Shown in pieces: positions 45,724 through 53,164 of a stretch of 64,000 nucleotides of DNA. Where the stretch lies: the NCBI GenBank assembly GCA_013036995.1, contig JAAOXG010000058.1, positions 1 through 64,000 on the forward strand, in the 5' to 3' direction. This stretch comes from Lacrimispora defluvii. GTDB taxonomy: Bacteria > Bacillota > Clostridia > Lachnospirales > Lachnospiraceae. A program made the position numbers and the translations under genes. The first letter of the stretch is position 1; every line of letters starts with the position of its first letter. Below the pieces are notes generated by a model. The model had not been told where the DNA came from and did no database searches. It saw nothing but the letters and a program-made list of their open reading frames with translations.

Positions 45724-46785
45724 TCATAAAGCGGTATGAACCGGTCTGTTTTTAAAAACGAAAAATTTCTGAACCAGAAAGTTCACAAAAAAGATGGAGA
45801 CCTCCACCACAATTTTTGCTTCTAAACCGCCCAATCCCCAATCTCTTACCAGCCACATAAGCATGGCGGTATTGACTGCCAGAATGGAAAGTGCAAGAGC
45901 GGCATAGCCCAAAGCAGACTGTAACAGGCTCCCTTTGTACTGAAAAACATAATTTCGATTTAAGAAGAAGTTAAATGAAGCACTCACAATTCTTGCCACG
46001 ATGTTGCTGACGGCATCTGCAGTAACCACTCCCAGTCCGGAAGTAAGAGATAATAGAAAGCCAAACAGCAGATAATCGATACAAAAACTGAGAAACGAGG
46101 AAGAAACAAATTTTAACATCGTCATATAAATGCGCACAGAGTCCTTGATTGCCCGAAAGTGGGAAGATTTATTTCCTTCCAGATAAATAGTCTTAATGGG
46201 AATTTCCACAATCCGGATATTCTGTTTTACACAGGTCATAAGCATATTTGTTTCATATTCATAACGGTCTCCTGATATTTCCAGAAACTTTGGAATCAGG
46301 CTGCTGTGGAATGCTCTTAGTCCAGTCTGGGTATCTTTCAGCCATTTTCCTGACAGCAGCCAGAACGTTACTCTTGTTAACTGATTGCCCAGCCTGCTTC
46401 GGAGAGGTATCTCACCTTGAAAACTGCGGCATCCTGTAATCAGCAAATTCCTCTCTCCTTCTTTTACTGACAATAAAAGAGCTATATCTTCCGGAGTATG
46501 CTGTCCGTCCGCATCTGCTATGACTATTCTTCCTGCATATTCCTGATTTTTAATAAAAGACAGAGCGGTTTTCACCGCTCTCCCTTTTCCGTAGTTTTTA
46601 TCATGGTACAGCACAACAGCAAAATTTTCTGCTTCGCAAAATATCTCGTCTTTTTCCCGGCTGCTCCCATCATTTACAACAACAAACACTGCGTTCAGCC
46701 GTTCATTCAGTTCTTTTAACAGATGAATCAAACGCCAGTCCGGCTCATAAGCCGGGATGATGATATAATTTTTCTTCACTTCCAT
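45724..46785 (-). CDS. Glycosyltransferase family 2 fused to a GtrA-like membrane domain
   Basis: 353 residues from the ATG at 46785 (GGGGG 5 bases upstream). The N-terminal GT2 domain has IIPAYEPDWRL, VVNDGSS and the metal-binding DADGQH, with DTQTGLRAFH near its end, as in dolichyl-phosphate-sugar synthase-like enzymes. From about residue 225 a GtrA-type domain with four membrane helices follows, with FFLNRNYVF and FLVQKFFVFK. Such fusions make or flip polyprenyl-phosphate-linked sugars for wall or surface glycans. It has no glycan genes beside it. Confidence 0.9.
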   Translation of the reverse strand: MEVKKNYIIIPAYEPDWRLIHLLKELNERLNAVFVVVNDGSSREKDEIFCEAENFAVVLYHDKNYGKGRAVKTALSFIKNQEYAGRIVIADADGQHTPEDIALLLSVKEGERNLLITGCRSFQGEIPLRSRLGNQLTRVTFWLLSGKWLKDTQTGLRAFHSSLIPKFLEISGDRYEYETNMLMTCVKQNIRIVEIPIKTIYLEGNKSSHFRAIKDSVRIYMTMLKFVSSSFLSFCIDYLLFGFLLSLTSGLGVVTADAVSNIVARIVSASFNFFLNRNYVFQYKGSLLQSALGYAALALSILAVNTAMLMWLVRDWGLGGLEAKIVVEVSIFFVNFLVQKFFVFKNRPVHTAL

Positions 46786-46870
46786 GGTATCCCCCATTTT
46801 TCAATTGTTTGATAAACAACTGCATAAGAAAAGGATACCCATTATGTCGAAAAATAATAATATGAAAACT

Positions 46871-48943
46871 TTATTTTAACTTAAAGCCGGAAACCACCGT
46901 CTTAAGCTCCTCTGCAATCCGCTCCTGCTTCTCTGACATCTTTGACATGTCCTGTACAACTTCGTATGCTTTTTCAATCGTACTAAGAACCATGCTGCTG
47001 TTGCCTGCCGTAGTCTGTACGGATTCGGAGACATTCTGTATGGCATCCCGCACTTCCTGCATTACCTGGCTGATGTTGGTTGCCATCTCCTCCACCTCAT
47101 TGGAGATTTCTTCAACAGTAACTGCATCCCTGCCATATTGCTGACCTACATTCACAAAATTGTCGTAATCAGGAGTCACGGTATCCCTTAAGAACAGCAG
47201 CATAGACTGTGATCCGTCCAGCATCATGGAAAATGCATTCTGGACATCTGTTATGGTGCCCTCGATTTCCTTTACAATCTCAGAAGTGTCCTTGGCAAGC
47301 TTTCCGATTTCTCTGGCGACCACTGCGAAGCCTCTGCCCTGCTCTCCTGCCCTTACCGCTTCAATAGAGGCATTGAGTGACAGAAGATTAATCTGGGATG
47401 CCGTATTGGAAATAAGACGAGCCATATCGCCGATCCGTTCCACGACCTTGGCATGCTGGACAGCCATCTGGAGATCCTGTTCTCTTTCCTGTGAAATCAC
47501 AAGGGCATTGTCGTAAGCTTCCCTGCTTTTTTTCTCAATGTTTTTCGCCCGTTCCATGATCTCGCCGGCCATCTTGCTGCTCTTTTCCGTCTCACTGGCA
47601 AGTACTCCTACCGATGAGTTAACCTCTGCAAGAGATGCATTCAGTTCTTCTGTTGCTGCACTGGAAGACATCATCGCCTTATCTACATCACTCATATATG
47701 TTTTCACATCGCTGAACTGGACAAGCAGACCTGTCGATACTTTATTTAAATGAATACTGGCATCCGTAATATCACCAGCCTGGTCGGAAATCTGCTCGAT
47801 CACTCCTTTATTGCTTTGGAACATATTATTTAATGAACTGCTCATCTGCCCCAGTTCATCTTTACGTCTGGATTTCAACGGCTGTACCGTAAAATCACCG
47901 TCTGCAAGTGAGCCTGCAAACTTGCGGACCTTCTTAAGGCCTGATGTAATACTTCCAACCTGAAACAGAACTGCGATGATACATAAAACCAAAGCTGCTG
48001 CGCTGATTTTAGCCAGCTTTTCATTTAAGGCAGCAATGGGTTCTGCCAGTTCAGATTGAGGCATCTTAATCATGATGATCCAACCCACACCCGGAACCGT
48101 ATCATAATAGAGGTTATAAGTTTCCCCACCCTCCGTATAGAACGTCTTTCCTTTGTCGTTAGCTACCATCTGGGCTGCTGCTGCGGAAAGTGTGGAATTC
48201 TCATCCTGAGTCATGTTGACACCTTTACTCACTTTTTCTGCATCTGCGCCGCAGAGATAAACACCTTCACCGGAAATTAATACTGCAGTTCCGTTCTTAC
48301 CAACTTTAATCGATTTAATCAGTTCGTCAATGTCACTAAGCTGCATATCTACCGTAACTGCTCCAATGAAACGGTTGCTGCTGTCATAGATTGGAGCTGT
48401 GCAGCTTGCCATCATCATGTTGAGCGTGGGATCAAAATAAGGATCTGTTATAATTGCATCCTTTGTCCCACCTGATACGGATTTATAATACGACTGATTA
48501 AAATAGTCATAGCTTTCATTGCTGTATTCATTGGTTAAGGTTACCTTATTCCCTTCTTTATACCAGTAAGGTCCTACATACTTTTGCTGGGGATCATATA
48601 CATTTGGTTCAAACCAGATACCGCTGCCAAGTATTAAATCATTGCCAGATATAATATCTGCTATCGCTTTGCCGTATGTATCAAGATCTGTAGACTGATA
48701 AGAGGCCCCTACGATATGAGAAATATTCATCGCTGTGGTCTCTACCGCATTTAAATAATTGTCAATGCCGTTTACATTCGCTTTCAGTTCTGATTCCATA
48801 GTGGAATTACTCTGCTGCTCAATCAACTCTCTGCTTGTAGATTCACTGAGCCTCGCTAATAGTGCCAGTGCCAGCACTACGATGGGTAAAATGCCAAGGA
48901 GCATCTTTATCCCAATGCTTCTGATCCCTACTCTTCTTTTCAT
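46871..48943 (-). CDS. Methyl-accepting chemotaxis protein with dCache sensor
   Basis: 690 residues from the ATG at 48943, which follows AGGAG. The first membrane helix is near residues 8-30 (IGIKMLLGILPIVVLALALL). The extracellular double-Cache domain has WFEPNVYDPQQKYVGPYWYKEG and ISGEGVYLCGADAEK. A second helix near 300, a HAMP region, and the signalling domain hairpin with INLLSLNASIEAVRAGEQGRGFAVVAREIGKLA follow. It senses a small ligand outside the cell and signals to CheA, or to a non-flagellar output. There are no other chemotaxis genes nearby. Confidence 0.95.
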   Translation of the reverse strand: MKRRVGIRSIGIKMLLGILPIVVLALALLARLSESTSRELIEQQSNSTMESELKANVNGIDNYLNAVETTAMNISHIVGASYQSTDLDTYGKAIADIISGNDLILGSGIWFEPNVYDPQQKYVGPYWYKEGNKVTLTNEYSNESYDYFNQSYYKSVSGGTKDAIITDPYFDPTLNMMMASCTAPIYDSSNRFIGAVTVDMQLSDIDELIKSIKVGKNGTAVLISGEGVYLCGADAEKVSKGVNMTQDENSTLSAAAAQMVANDKGKTFYTEGGETYNLYYDTVPGVGWIIMIKMPQSELAEPIAALNEKLAKISAAALVLCIIAVLFQVGSITSGLKKVRKFAGSLADGDFTVQPLKSRRKDELGQMSSSLNNMFQSNKGVIEQISDQAGDITDASIHLNKVSTGLLVQFSDVKTYMSDVDKAMMSSSAATEELNASLAEVNSSVGVLASETEKSSKMAGEIMERAKNIEKKSREAYDNALVISQEREQDLQMAVQHAKVVERIGDMARLISNTASQINLLSLNASIEAVRAGEQGRGFAVVAREIGKLAKDTSEIVKEIEGTITDVQNAFSMMLDGSQSMLLFLRDTVTPDYDNFVNVGQQYGRDAVTVEEISNEVEEMATNISQVMQEVRDAIQNVSESVQTTAGNSSMVLSTIEKAYEVVQDMSKMSEKQERIAEELKTVVSGFKLK

Positions 48944-49289
48944 AATTTTATCTCCTGTAGTTGGAACTTCGACCTCATATTGCATGTTTCGACATTTTTG
49001 TTAGAAACATCATAACATACCAAGGTAAAATTTACTAATTACATTTGCTAATATTATGTATGCCTGATTCCGCTTTTTCTATTGCATTTTTACTTATGTA
49101 CATATAAACTGATTATCAGAACTTTTATATTAATACAAACTCCTTTCCTCCCTGCACTTTTTACATAATATTAACAGTTTTTAATTATACTATTGGTATT
49201 CAGATTATGCAATATATGAATTTTACATATTTTAATCGTGTATTTTACAAATTTTATTATCATAAAATATAGTACGAGAGGTGACTATA
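48944..49289. other. A+T-rich intergenic stretch between the chemoreceptor and the HTH gene
   Basis: No gene or structured RNA seen. It holds the divergent promoters. For the plus-strand HTH gene, TTTACA (near 49245) and TATAGT are 18 bases apart. For the chemoreceptor no convincing SigA or SigD hexamer pair was found. Confidence 0.5.
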
Positions 49290-49601
49290 ATGGATCAAGA
49301 CTATATCAATAAAAGAATTACAGAATTACGTCTTAAAAAGGGAGTGGCAGAACATAAGATGAGCCTGGAGCTTGGACACAGCAGAAGTTACGTACAAAGT
49401 ATCTCCAGTGGCAGAAGTCTACCTTCCATGGCGGAGTTTCTGGCAATCTGTGAGTACTTAAGCGTAACGCCGAAAGATTTTTTCGATAATGATAATCCCA
49501 ACCCGCCCTTAGTCAAGGATACAATAGACAAGCTTAAATCTTTGCCGGAAAGTGATTTACTGCTGATCTTAACCATGATCAACCGGCTTCAGTCAAAATA
49601 G
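49290..49601 (+). CDS. Small XRE-family helix-turn-helix protein
   Basis: 103 residues from the ATG at 49290, which follows AGAGGTG. The helix-turn-helix is at about residues 9-60 (ITELRLKKGVAEHKMSLELGHSRSYVQSISSGRSLPSM), and a helical tail follows (TIDKLKSLPESDLLLILTMINRL). It is convergent with the spike operon. Similar proteins are common single-domain regulators; the target is unknown. Confidence 0.85.
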   Translation: MDQDYINKRITELRLKKGVAEHKMSLELGHSRSYVQSISSGRSLPSMAEFLAICEYLSVTPKDFFDNDNPNPPLVKDTIDKLKSLPESDLLLILTMINRLQSK

Positions 49602-49637
49602 GCGCAAACAAATCTTTTATAACAGATTATTTCATCG

Positions 49638-49663
49638 TCCCCGTGCAGAAGTACGGGGATTTT
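49638..49663. terminator. Hairpin between the HTH gene and the spike operon
   Basis: TCCCCGTGC pairs with GTACGGGGA around AGAA, followed by TTTTG on plus and AAATG (upstream) on minus. It is probably the shared terminator of the convergent genes. Confidence 0.6.
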
Positions 49664-49685
49664 GAGGTACAAAGGGATGAGCTGT

Positions 49686-49859
49686 TTATGTCCTTAAACT
49701 GCTGACACCTGATGAATTTTTAACATCATTGATCTCAACCAGAGAAACAATGGAGGGAATTGCTTCCAAAGCCCTTACATATAATTCATCCAGATCTCCT
49801 CTGTTTAGCATTCCGAAAAAATAACCGTATAGATCCTGAAACGTCTGATCTTTTGTCAT
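49686..49859 (-). CDS. Small unknown protein, last gene of the spike operon
   Basis: 57 residues from the ATG at 49859 (AAGGAG upstream), sharing ATGA with the stop of the spike gene, so translationally coupled. MTKDQTFQDLYGYFFGMLNRG at the start and a mainly helical body; no known domain recognised. The composition is mildly acidic. It could be a chaperone, adaptor or immunity partner of the spike, or the rest of a longer gene. Confidence 0.65.
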   Translation of the reverse strand: MTKDQTFQDLYGYFFGMLNRGDLDELYVRALEAIPSIVSLVEINDVKNSSGVSSLRT

Positions 49860-50938
49860 ATAATCTCCTTCCTTTCCCCAGCCGTATCGCCAGCCGGAAC
49901 ACAACCAATTGCATACGCATGTTCTTCCCAGCCATCTGGTAAATATAATCGAATGGGATCTCCTGGTTTGGGCGTAACATACAAGCCCGTTCCTTCCGGT
50001 GACGTATATACAGAAGAAAACGGAAACCAAATGGGCTTTCCATAGGTTTCGTCTTTCTCACTCAGCAGCTTTATCTGAACTGTGTTCTCTTCTGTATTTC
50101 TAACATTCCCCATGATCATAAGTCCTGCTAAACTTAAATACTCCTTTGCCGGAACCAGAAAACCGGACCGGGTGCGGAGTACATAATCAAATTCCACCTT
50201 ACCCCCGCAGAAATTCATACTCATGGAGTATATGTAATAAGCGCTGTCTTCTATCATCACACAATCGCATAAGTGCAGGCACTTTCTGCTTTTAATCAGA
50301 TATTCAACCGTCTCACCTTTCTCATAGTCATCGTAGCATTTAATACGGTACTGGTCGGAATTAAAACACTTTCTGCCTTTTCTTTTTATTCTTCCAAAAT
50401 GGAAACAGATGTTATTATGAACACTGTCTGCCACCAGAACCTGATTTTTCTTTGCAGCCAGACGTATTAAAAACTGCCAGTCTGTCTCCATATACTGAAC
50501 AGCCAGACCATCAGACGTTTCCCGCATTTCTTTACTTAAAACCACAGTTGTATTCTTATATCCGGCAAGCACCGATCCAATTATCTGAAGATAATTCTGT
50601 CCCTCTCCCTGAAACGTCCTTATATGCTTTTCTCTGTCTAGCTCCATAGTCAGGGACACTGCAAACAGATTCCAATAACCAGCTCCATCCGCCTCAATTT
50701 CGTATCTTCTCTCGATTCTGCCCTTGAAAATGGGTATTTCTTTCTTTTCCTCGTTAACAAAAGTAATAGTCAGCAAAACCTCCCTGGATCCTCTAAGAAT
50801 CAGATTGTCTTTAACTGAACTTACCGCTCCGGTTACAACAGCTGTAAAATGTTGATTTACTCTTTTATCAATAAAACATTGTGTCGGATAAAACATCTCC
50901 CCTGAATCCAGATAGATTCTAAGTTGCTCCAATTTCAT
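49856..50938 (-). CDS. VgrG / phage late-control-D-like spike protein
   Basis: 360 residues. The first 100 form a beta-rich barrel region (VVTGAVSSVKDNLILRGSREVL). Then RTFQGEGQNYLQIIGSVLAGYKN and QYMETDWQFLIRLAAKKNQVLVAD match the gpD/VgrG second domain (RxFQ-xxx-S-YL and YxESDWxFLxRL). The C-terminal OB fold has WFPFSSVYTSPEGTGLYVTPKPGDPIRLYLPDGWEEHAYAIG, like phage baseplate V / VgrG. These proteins form the tip of contractile injection tails. No sheath, tube or baseplate gene is in the window. AAGGAG lies only 1 base before the ATG at 50938 but 7 bases before an in-frame TTG at 50932, which may be the real start. Confidence 0.82.
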   Translation of the reverse strand: MKLEQLRIYLDSGEMFYPTQCFIDKRVNQHFTAVVTGAVSSVKDNLILRGSREVLLTITFVNEEKKEIPIFKGRIERRYEIEADGAGYWNLFAVSLTMELDREKHIRTFQGEGQNYLQIIGSVLAGYKNTTVVLSKEMRETSDGLAVQYMETDWQFLIRLAAKKNQVLVADSVHNNICFHFGRIKRKGRKCFNSDQYRIKCYDDYEKGETVEYLIKSRKCLHLCDCVMIEDSAYYIYSMSMNFCGGKVEFDYVLRTRSGFLVPAKEYLSLAGLMIMGNVRNTEENTVQIKLLSEKDETYGKPIWFPFSSVYTSPEGTGLYVTPKPGDPIRLYLPDGWEEHAYAIGCVPAGDTAGERKEII

Positions 50939-51509
50939 TCTCCTTACTATATATCGTAATACTCTTGCGGATTTCGCTTAAGCAGCGGCTCCAGTCCAGC
51001 CTTTTCTCGAACGGACAGCTGAACATCACCATCAGCAGCTTTCTTCCCACCGGGTAAATAATCAATGTATTAAAGAGGTTATCATCAAGAGCTGTACTGA
51101 TAAATTCCATCCATGCAAAAGGCACATTATGGGTTGACTCTGTCCCATCTTCCAGACAAACACTCATTGGTTGAAATCGCTTTATAACAAGATAAAATTC
51201 CTGTATTACATCCGCAAGCTGTTCTGGCTTAATCTCTCTTTCTACCATACTGAAGGAGAAATTAACAGTGCCATCTTCATTTGTTTTTATAATTTCAGGA
51301 CGCTGCTCAGAAAAATACTTTTTCTTTGCATCCTCCGGTTTCATATCCTTAAAGGTGGAGGGAAGAAAAATACCCACTTCGTTATCAAACATCTTTACTT
51401 CACGAAACTGAAGCAATTCTCCCTCCACGTAAATCCCTGTTTCAATACTGGTAAACCGGTTAATCCGTTCAAGATGCCTGTCATTAATCAGTTTCTCTTC
51501 TTCACACAT
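50919..51509 (-). CDS. Unknown protein of the spike operon, possibly DcrB/PsbP-like
   Basis: 196 residues, ATG preceded by GAGAGGAAG. No signal peptide. The stretch FREVKMFDNEVGIFLPSTFKDMKPEDAKKKYFSEQRPEII and the later PVGRKLLMVMFSCPFEKRLDWSRCLSEIRKSI fit the pattern of a DcrB-like fold, which is found beside some T6SS and VgrG genes. This is a resemblance only. It overlaps the spike gene by 20 bases and follows the membrane protein by 22 bases, so they form one operon. Confidence 0.7.
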   Translation of the reverse strand: MCEEEKLINDRHLERINRFTSIETGIYVEGELLQFREVKMFDNEVGIFLPSTFKDMKPEDAKKKYFSEQRPEIIKTNEDGTVNFSFSMVEREIKPEQLADVIQEFYLVIKRFQPMSVCLEDGTESTHNVPFAWMEFISTALDDNLFNTLIIYPVGRKLLMVMFSCPFEKRLDWSRCLSEIRKSITIYSKENEIGAT

Positions 51510-51530
51510 GATTCTTCCTCTCTGGTTTGT

Positions 51531-52001
51531 TCAATCTTTATCTAATAAATACTGCCCCATGTTCTCCTCTCCATGGCCTGCAATATAAGACAGTTCCTGA
51601 CCTTTTGCGTAAATCCCCTGTTCTTCCTCTCCTGCAGCAGATGCTCTGGTCATAACCAAAAGCAGTAATACAATCACTTCTATTACGAGAAGCAGTCTTT
51701 TGATTAATGATCCTTTTCTGCATACAGTCTTTTGCGATTTATAAGTAAATCTTGGTATTAAAACCAGCCTTTCCTGTAAGATTCTGCATTTTACTATTCC
51801 TGGTTCACGGGATGCAAAGTCAAACAGCATATTCTGACTTTTTTTCAGATAATATAAACGATTCCAAAAATGGAGATCTCCGTATAAAATATCTGTTTCC
51901 AATTCGTAATTTTTTATTTCCTCTGTCCCATCCTCTTTTCGGATTGAGCAGCTTGCTCTGTATTGGTAATAGCTTTCATTGTTTCTTTTATTCTGCACCA
52001 T
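51531..52001 (-). CDS. Single-pass membrane protein, first gene of the spike operon
   Basis: 156 residues. The first 105 have a beta-rich, charged cytoplasmic-looking region (YQYRASCSIRKEDGTEEIKNYELETDILYGDLHFW). One membrane helix follows near residues 107-120 (LLLVIEVIVLLLLVM), and an outward tail ends QELSYIAGHGEENMGQYLLDKD. ATG at 52001 has AAGGAGG 4 bases upstream; a GTG at 51998 has 7-base spacing and may be the start. No domain recognised. It may anchor the spike to the membrane. Confidence 0.68.
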   Translation of the reverse strand: MVQNKRNNESYYQYRASCSIRKEDGTEEIKNYELETDILYGDLHFWNRLYYLKKSQNMLFDFASREPGIVKCRILQERLVLIPRFTYKSQKTVCRKGSLIKRLLLVIEVIVLLLLVMTRASAAGEEEQGIYAKGQELSYIAGHGEENMGQYLLDKD

Positions 52002-52077
52002 CAGCCCTCCTTTCTTTCCGAGAACTATATCACTTATAATTTACATTCTACATATAACTGAAAGAAATTCAACCGAA

Positions 52078-52115
52078 GTGCTAAAATTGTACACATTGAG
52101 CTCCAAAATTTGCAT
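52078..52115 (-). promoter_or_regulatory. AgrA/LytTR-type box upstream of the spike operon
   Basis: On the minus strand two direct half-sites, AATTTTGGAGC and AATTTTAGCAC, lie 22 bases apart (11-base spacer TCAATGTGTAC). Five bases downstream is TTGAAT and then, after 16 bases, TAGAAT, about 60 bases before the first gene. The 38-base element is 33/38 identical to one at 53127-53164 in front of agrD. Confidence 0.72.
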
Positions 52116-52289
52116 ACCGAACCTGTTGAAACAGCCTTTTATTTAAACATAGCAAGAAATATTATATTGGGGATGTTACAATTTGAGGAGTGGGGAAGAT
52201 AGAATATCTAAGGGATTGGAATTCGATTGGAGAAATGGACTGGCTGACAATTGTATATAGGGGGCCTGAAGTCAGCAAATCTAAAGTAA

Positions 52290-52326
52290 GAAAACGAGAC
52301 TGCTGCCAGGCAACAGTCTCGTTTTC
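52290..52326 (-). terminator. Terminator after agrB
   Basis: GAAAACGAGACTGTTGCC pairs with GGCAGCAGTCTCGTTTTC around a short loop, with T's following on the minus strand. It overlaps the agrB stop region and separates the agr locus from the spike promoter. Confidence 0.85.
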
Positions 52327-52905
52327 CTATTTGACTTTACTATTCTTCAGCATTCCATATACAAGCATAACGGACAGCAGCATATGGCTTATAGCCAGTA
52401 CAACACAGACTCTCATATTTACAAACCAGAATATTGCACCTACGATTACTTCCGTTATCCAGAACTGTCTGCTCTTTGACCGGTAACGGCTTGTCTCCTC
52501 TTCATCGAGAAGCTTGTTCCTGTCAGGAACAGGTGCAAACATAAAGATCAGAAATCCTGAAATAAGAAACCCTGCAATTGGCAGAATAAAAGCCGCTGTC
52601 CCAACTATGTACTTCTCAAGCAGACAGACAATCAGAATAAGGATTGCTGAAACTACAGTACAGACTCCATTGGTTCTTGCGTGATACCCGCCGCAATATG
52701 ACCTTAATGGTATATAGCTGGCAAGGAACACAAACACTGGCATAGGCGCACCCATGATTACCGCTATGAACACAGCCACGATTATATTAATAATCTGATT
52801 TAGTAAAATCTCATAAGCGTAAAGGTACAACGCGCGCTGATCATCTTTTAAAAGATTTTTTTTAATCTGCCAGCTTACTATGTCTTCTGAAATCCGCTGT
52901 AACAT
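52327..52905 (-). CDS. agrB: AgrB-like peptide-processing membrane protease
   Basis: 192 residues with about six membrane segments. The catalytic pair is His in CGGYHART (about residue 75) and Cys in GVCTVV (about residue 82), at the same positions and 7-residue spacing as in staphylococcal AgrB. It cuts and cyclises the AgrD precursor. The ATG shares one base with the agrD stop (TAATG). Confidence 0.93.
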   Translation of the reverse strand: MLQRISEDIVSWQIKKNLLKDDQRALYLYAYEILLNQIINIIVAVFIAVIMGAPMPVFVFLASYIPLRSYCGGYHARTNGVCTVVSAILILIVCLLEKYIVGTAAFILPIAGFLISGFLIFMFAPVPDRNKLLDEEETSRYRSKSRQFWITEVIVGAIFWFVNMRVCVVLAISHMLLSVMLVYGMLKNSKVK

Positions 52906-53066
52906 TAGAACTTCCTGAGCATCTTAGCCTCTTCAGGAACCTCCGGCTGATGATGAGCCCATGCACAGGTAACATTGATCGTATAAGCTGCGACCAGTAA
53001 AGCACATACATTCATCATGTTCACCATTGACATTTTTCCTTTTAAAACATTTAACATTTTTTTCAT
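52905..53066 (-). CDS. agrD: AgrD-like cyclic autoinducer peptide precursor
   Basis: 53 residues: MKKMLNVLKGKMSM start, a helical middle (NVCALLVAAYTINV), and TCAWAHHQPEVPEEAKMLRKF at the end. The amphipathic leader, a core with one cysteine, and the acidic PEVPEE tail are the AgrD pattern. The second cysteine (residue 34) is the likely thiolactone residue. By comparison with clostridial five-residue rings, the signal would be about CAWAH with a short N-terminal tail. AAGGAGC precedes the ATG. It is tightly coupled to agrB. The gene is short and easily missed. Confidence 0.88.
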   Translation of the reverse strand: MKKMLNVLKGKMSMVNMMNVCALLVAAYTINVTCAWAHHQPEVPEEAKMLRKF

Positions 53067-53126
53067 TTTAATCGCTCCTTTTTTTTTCTTTCATACTATA
53101 CCAATATTTTACAGATTTCAAGTCAT

Positions 53127-53164
53127 GTGCCAAAATTATACACGTTGAGTGCCAAAATTTGCAT
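53127..53164 (-). promoter_or_regulatory. AgrA/LytTR-type box upstream of agrD
   Basis: Two exact direct half-sites AATTTTGGCAC lie 22 bases apart with TCAACGTGTAT between. Then ATGAC, TTGAAA, 15 bases, and TATAGT form a promoter with a short spacer, as expected for an activator-dependent promoter. The element overlaps the last codons of agrC. It has a second copy in front of the spike operon. Confidence 0.75.

Noticed and set aside
52190-52486. Plus-strand frame opposite agrB
   Set aside because: It crosses the agrB terminator and coding region in antisense and has no good start signal.
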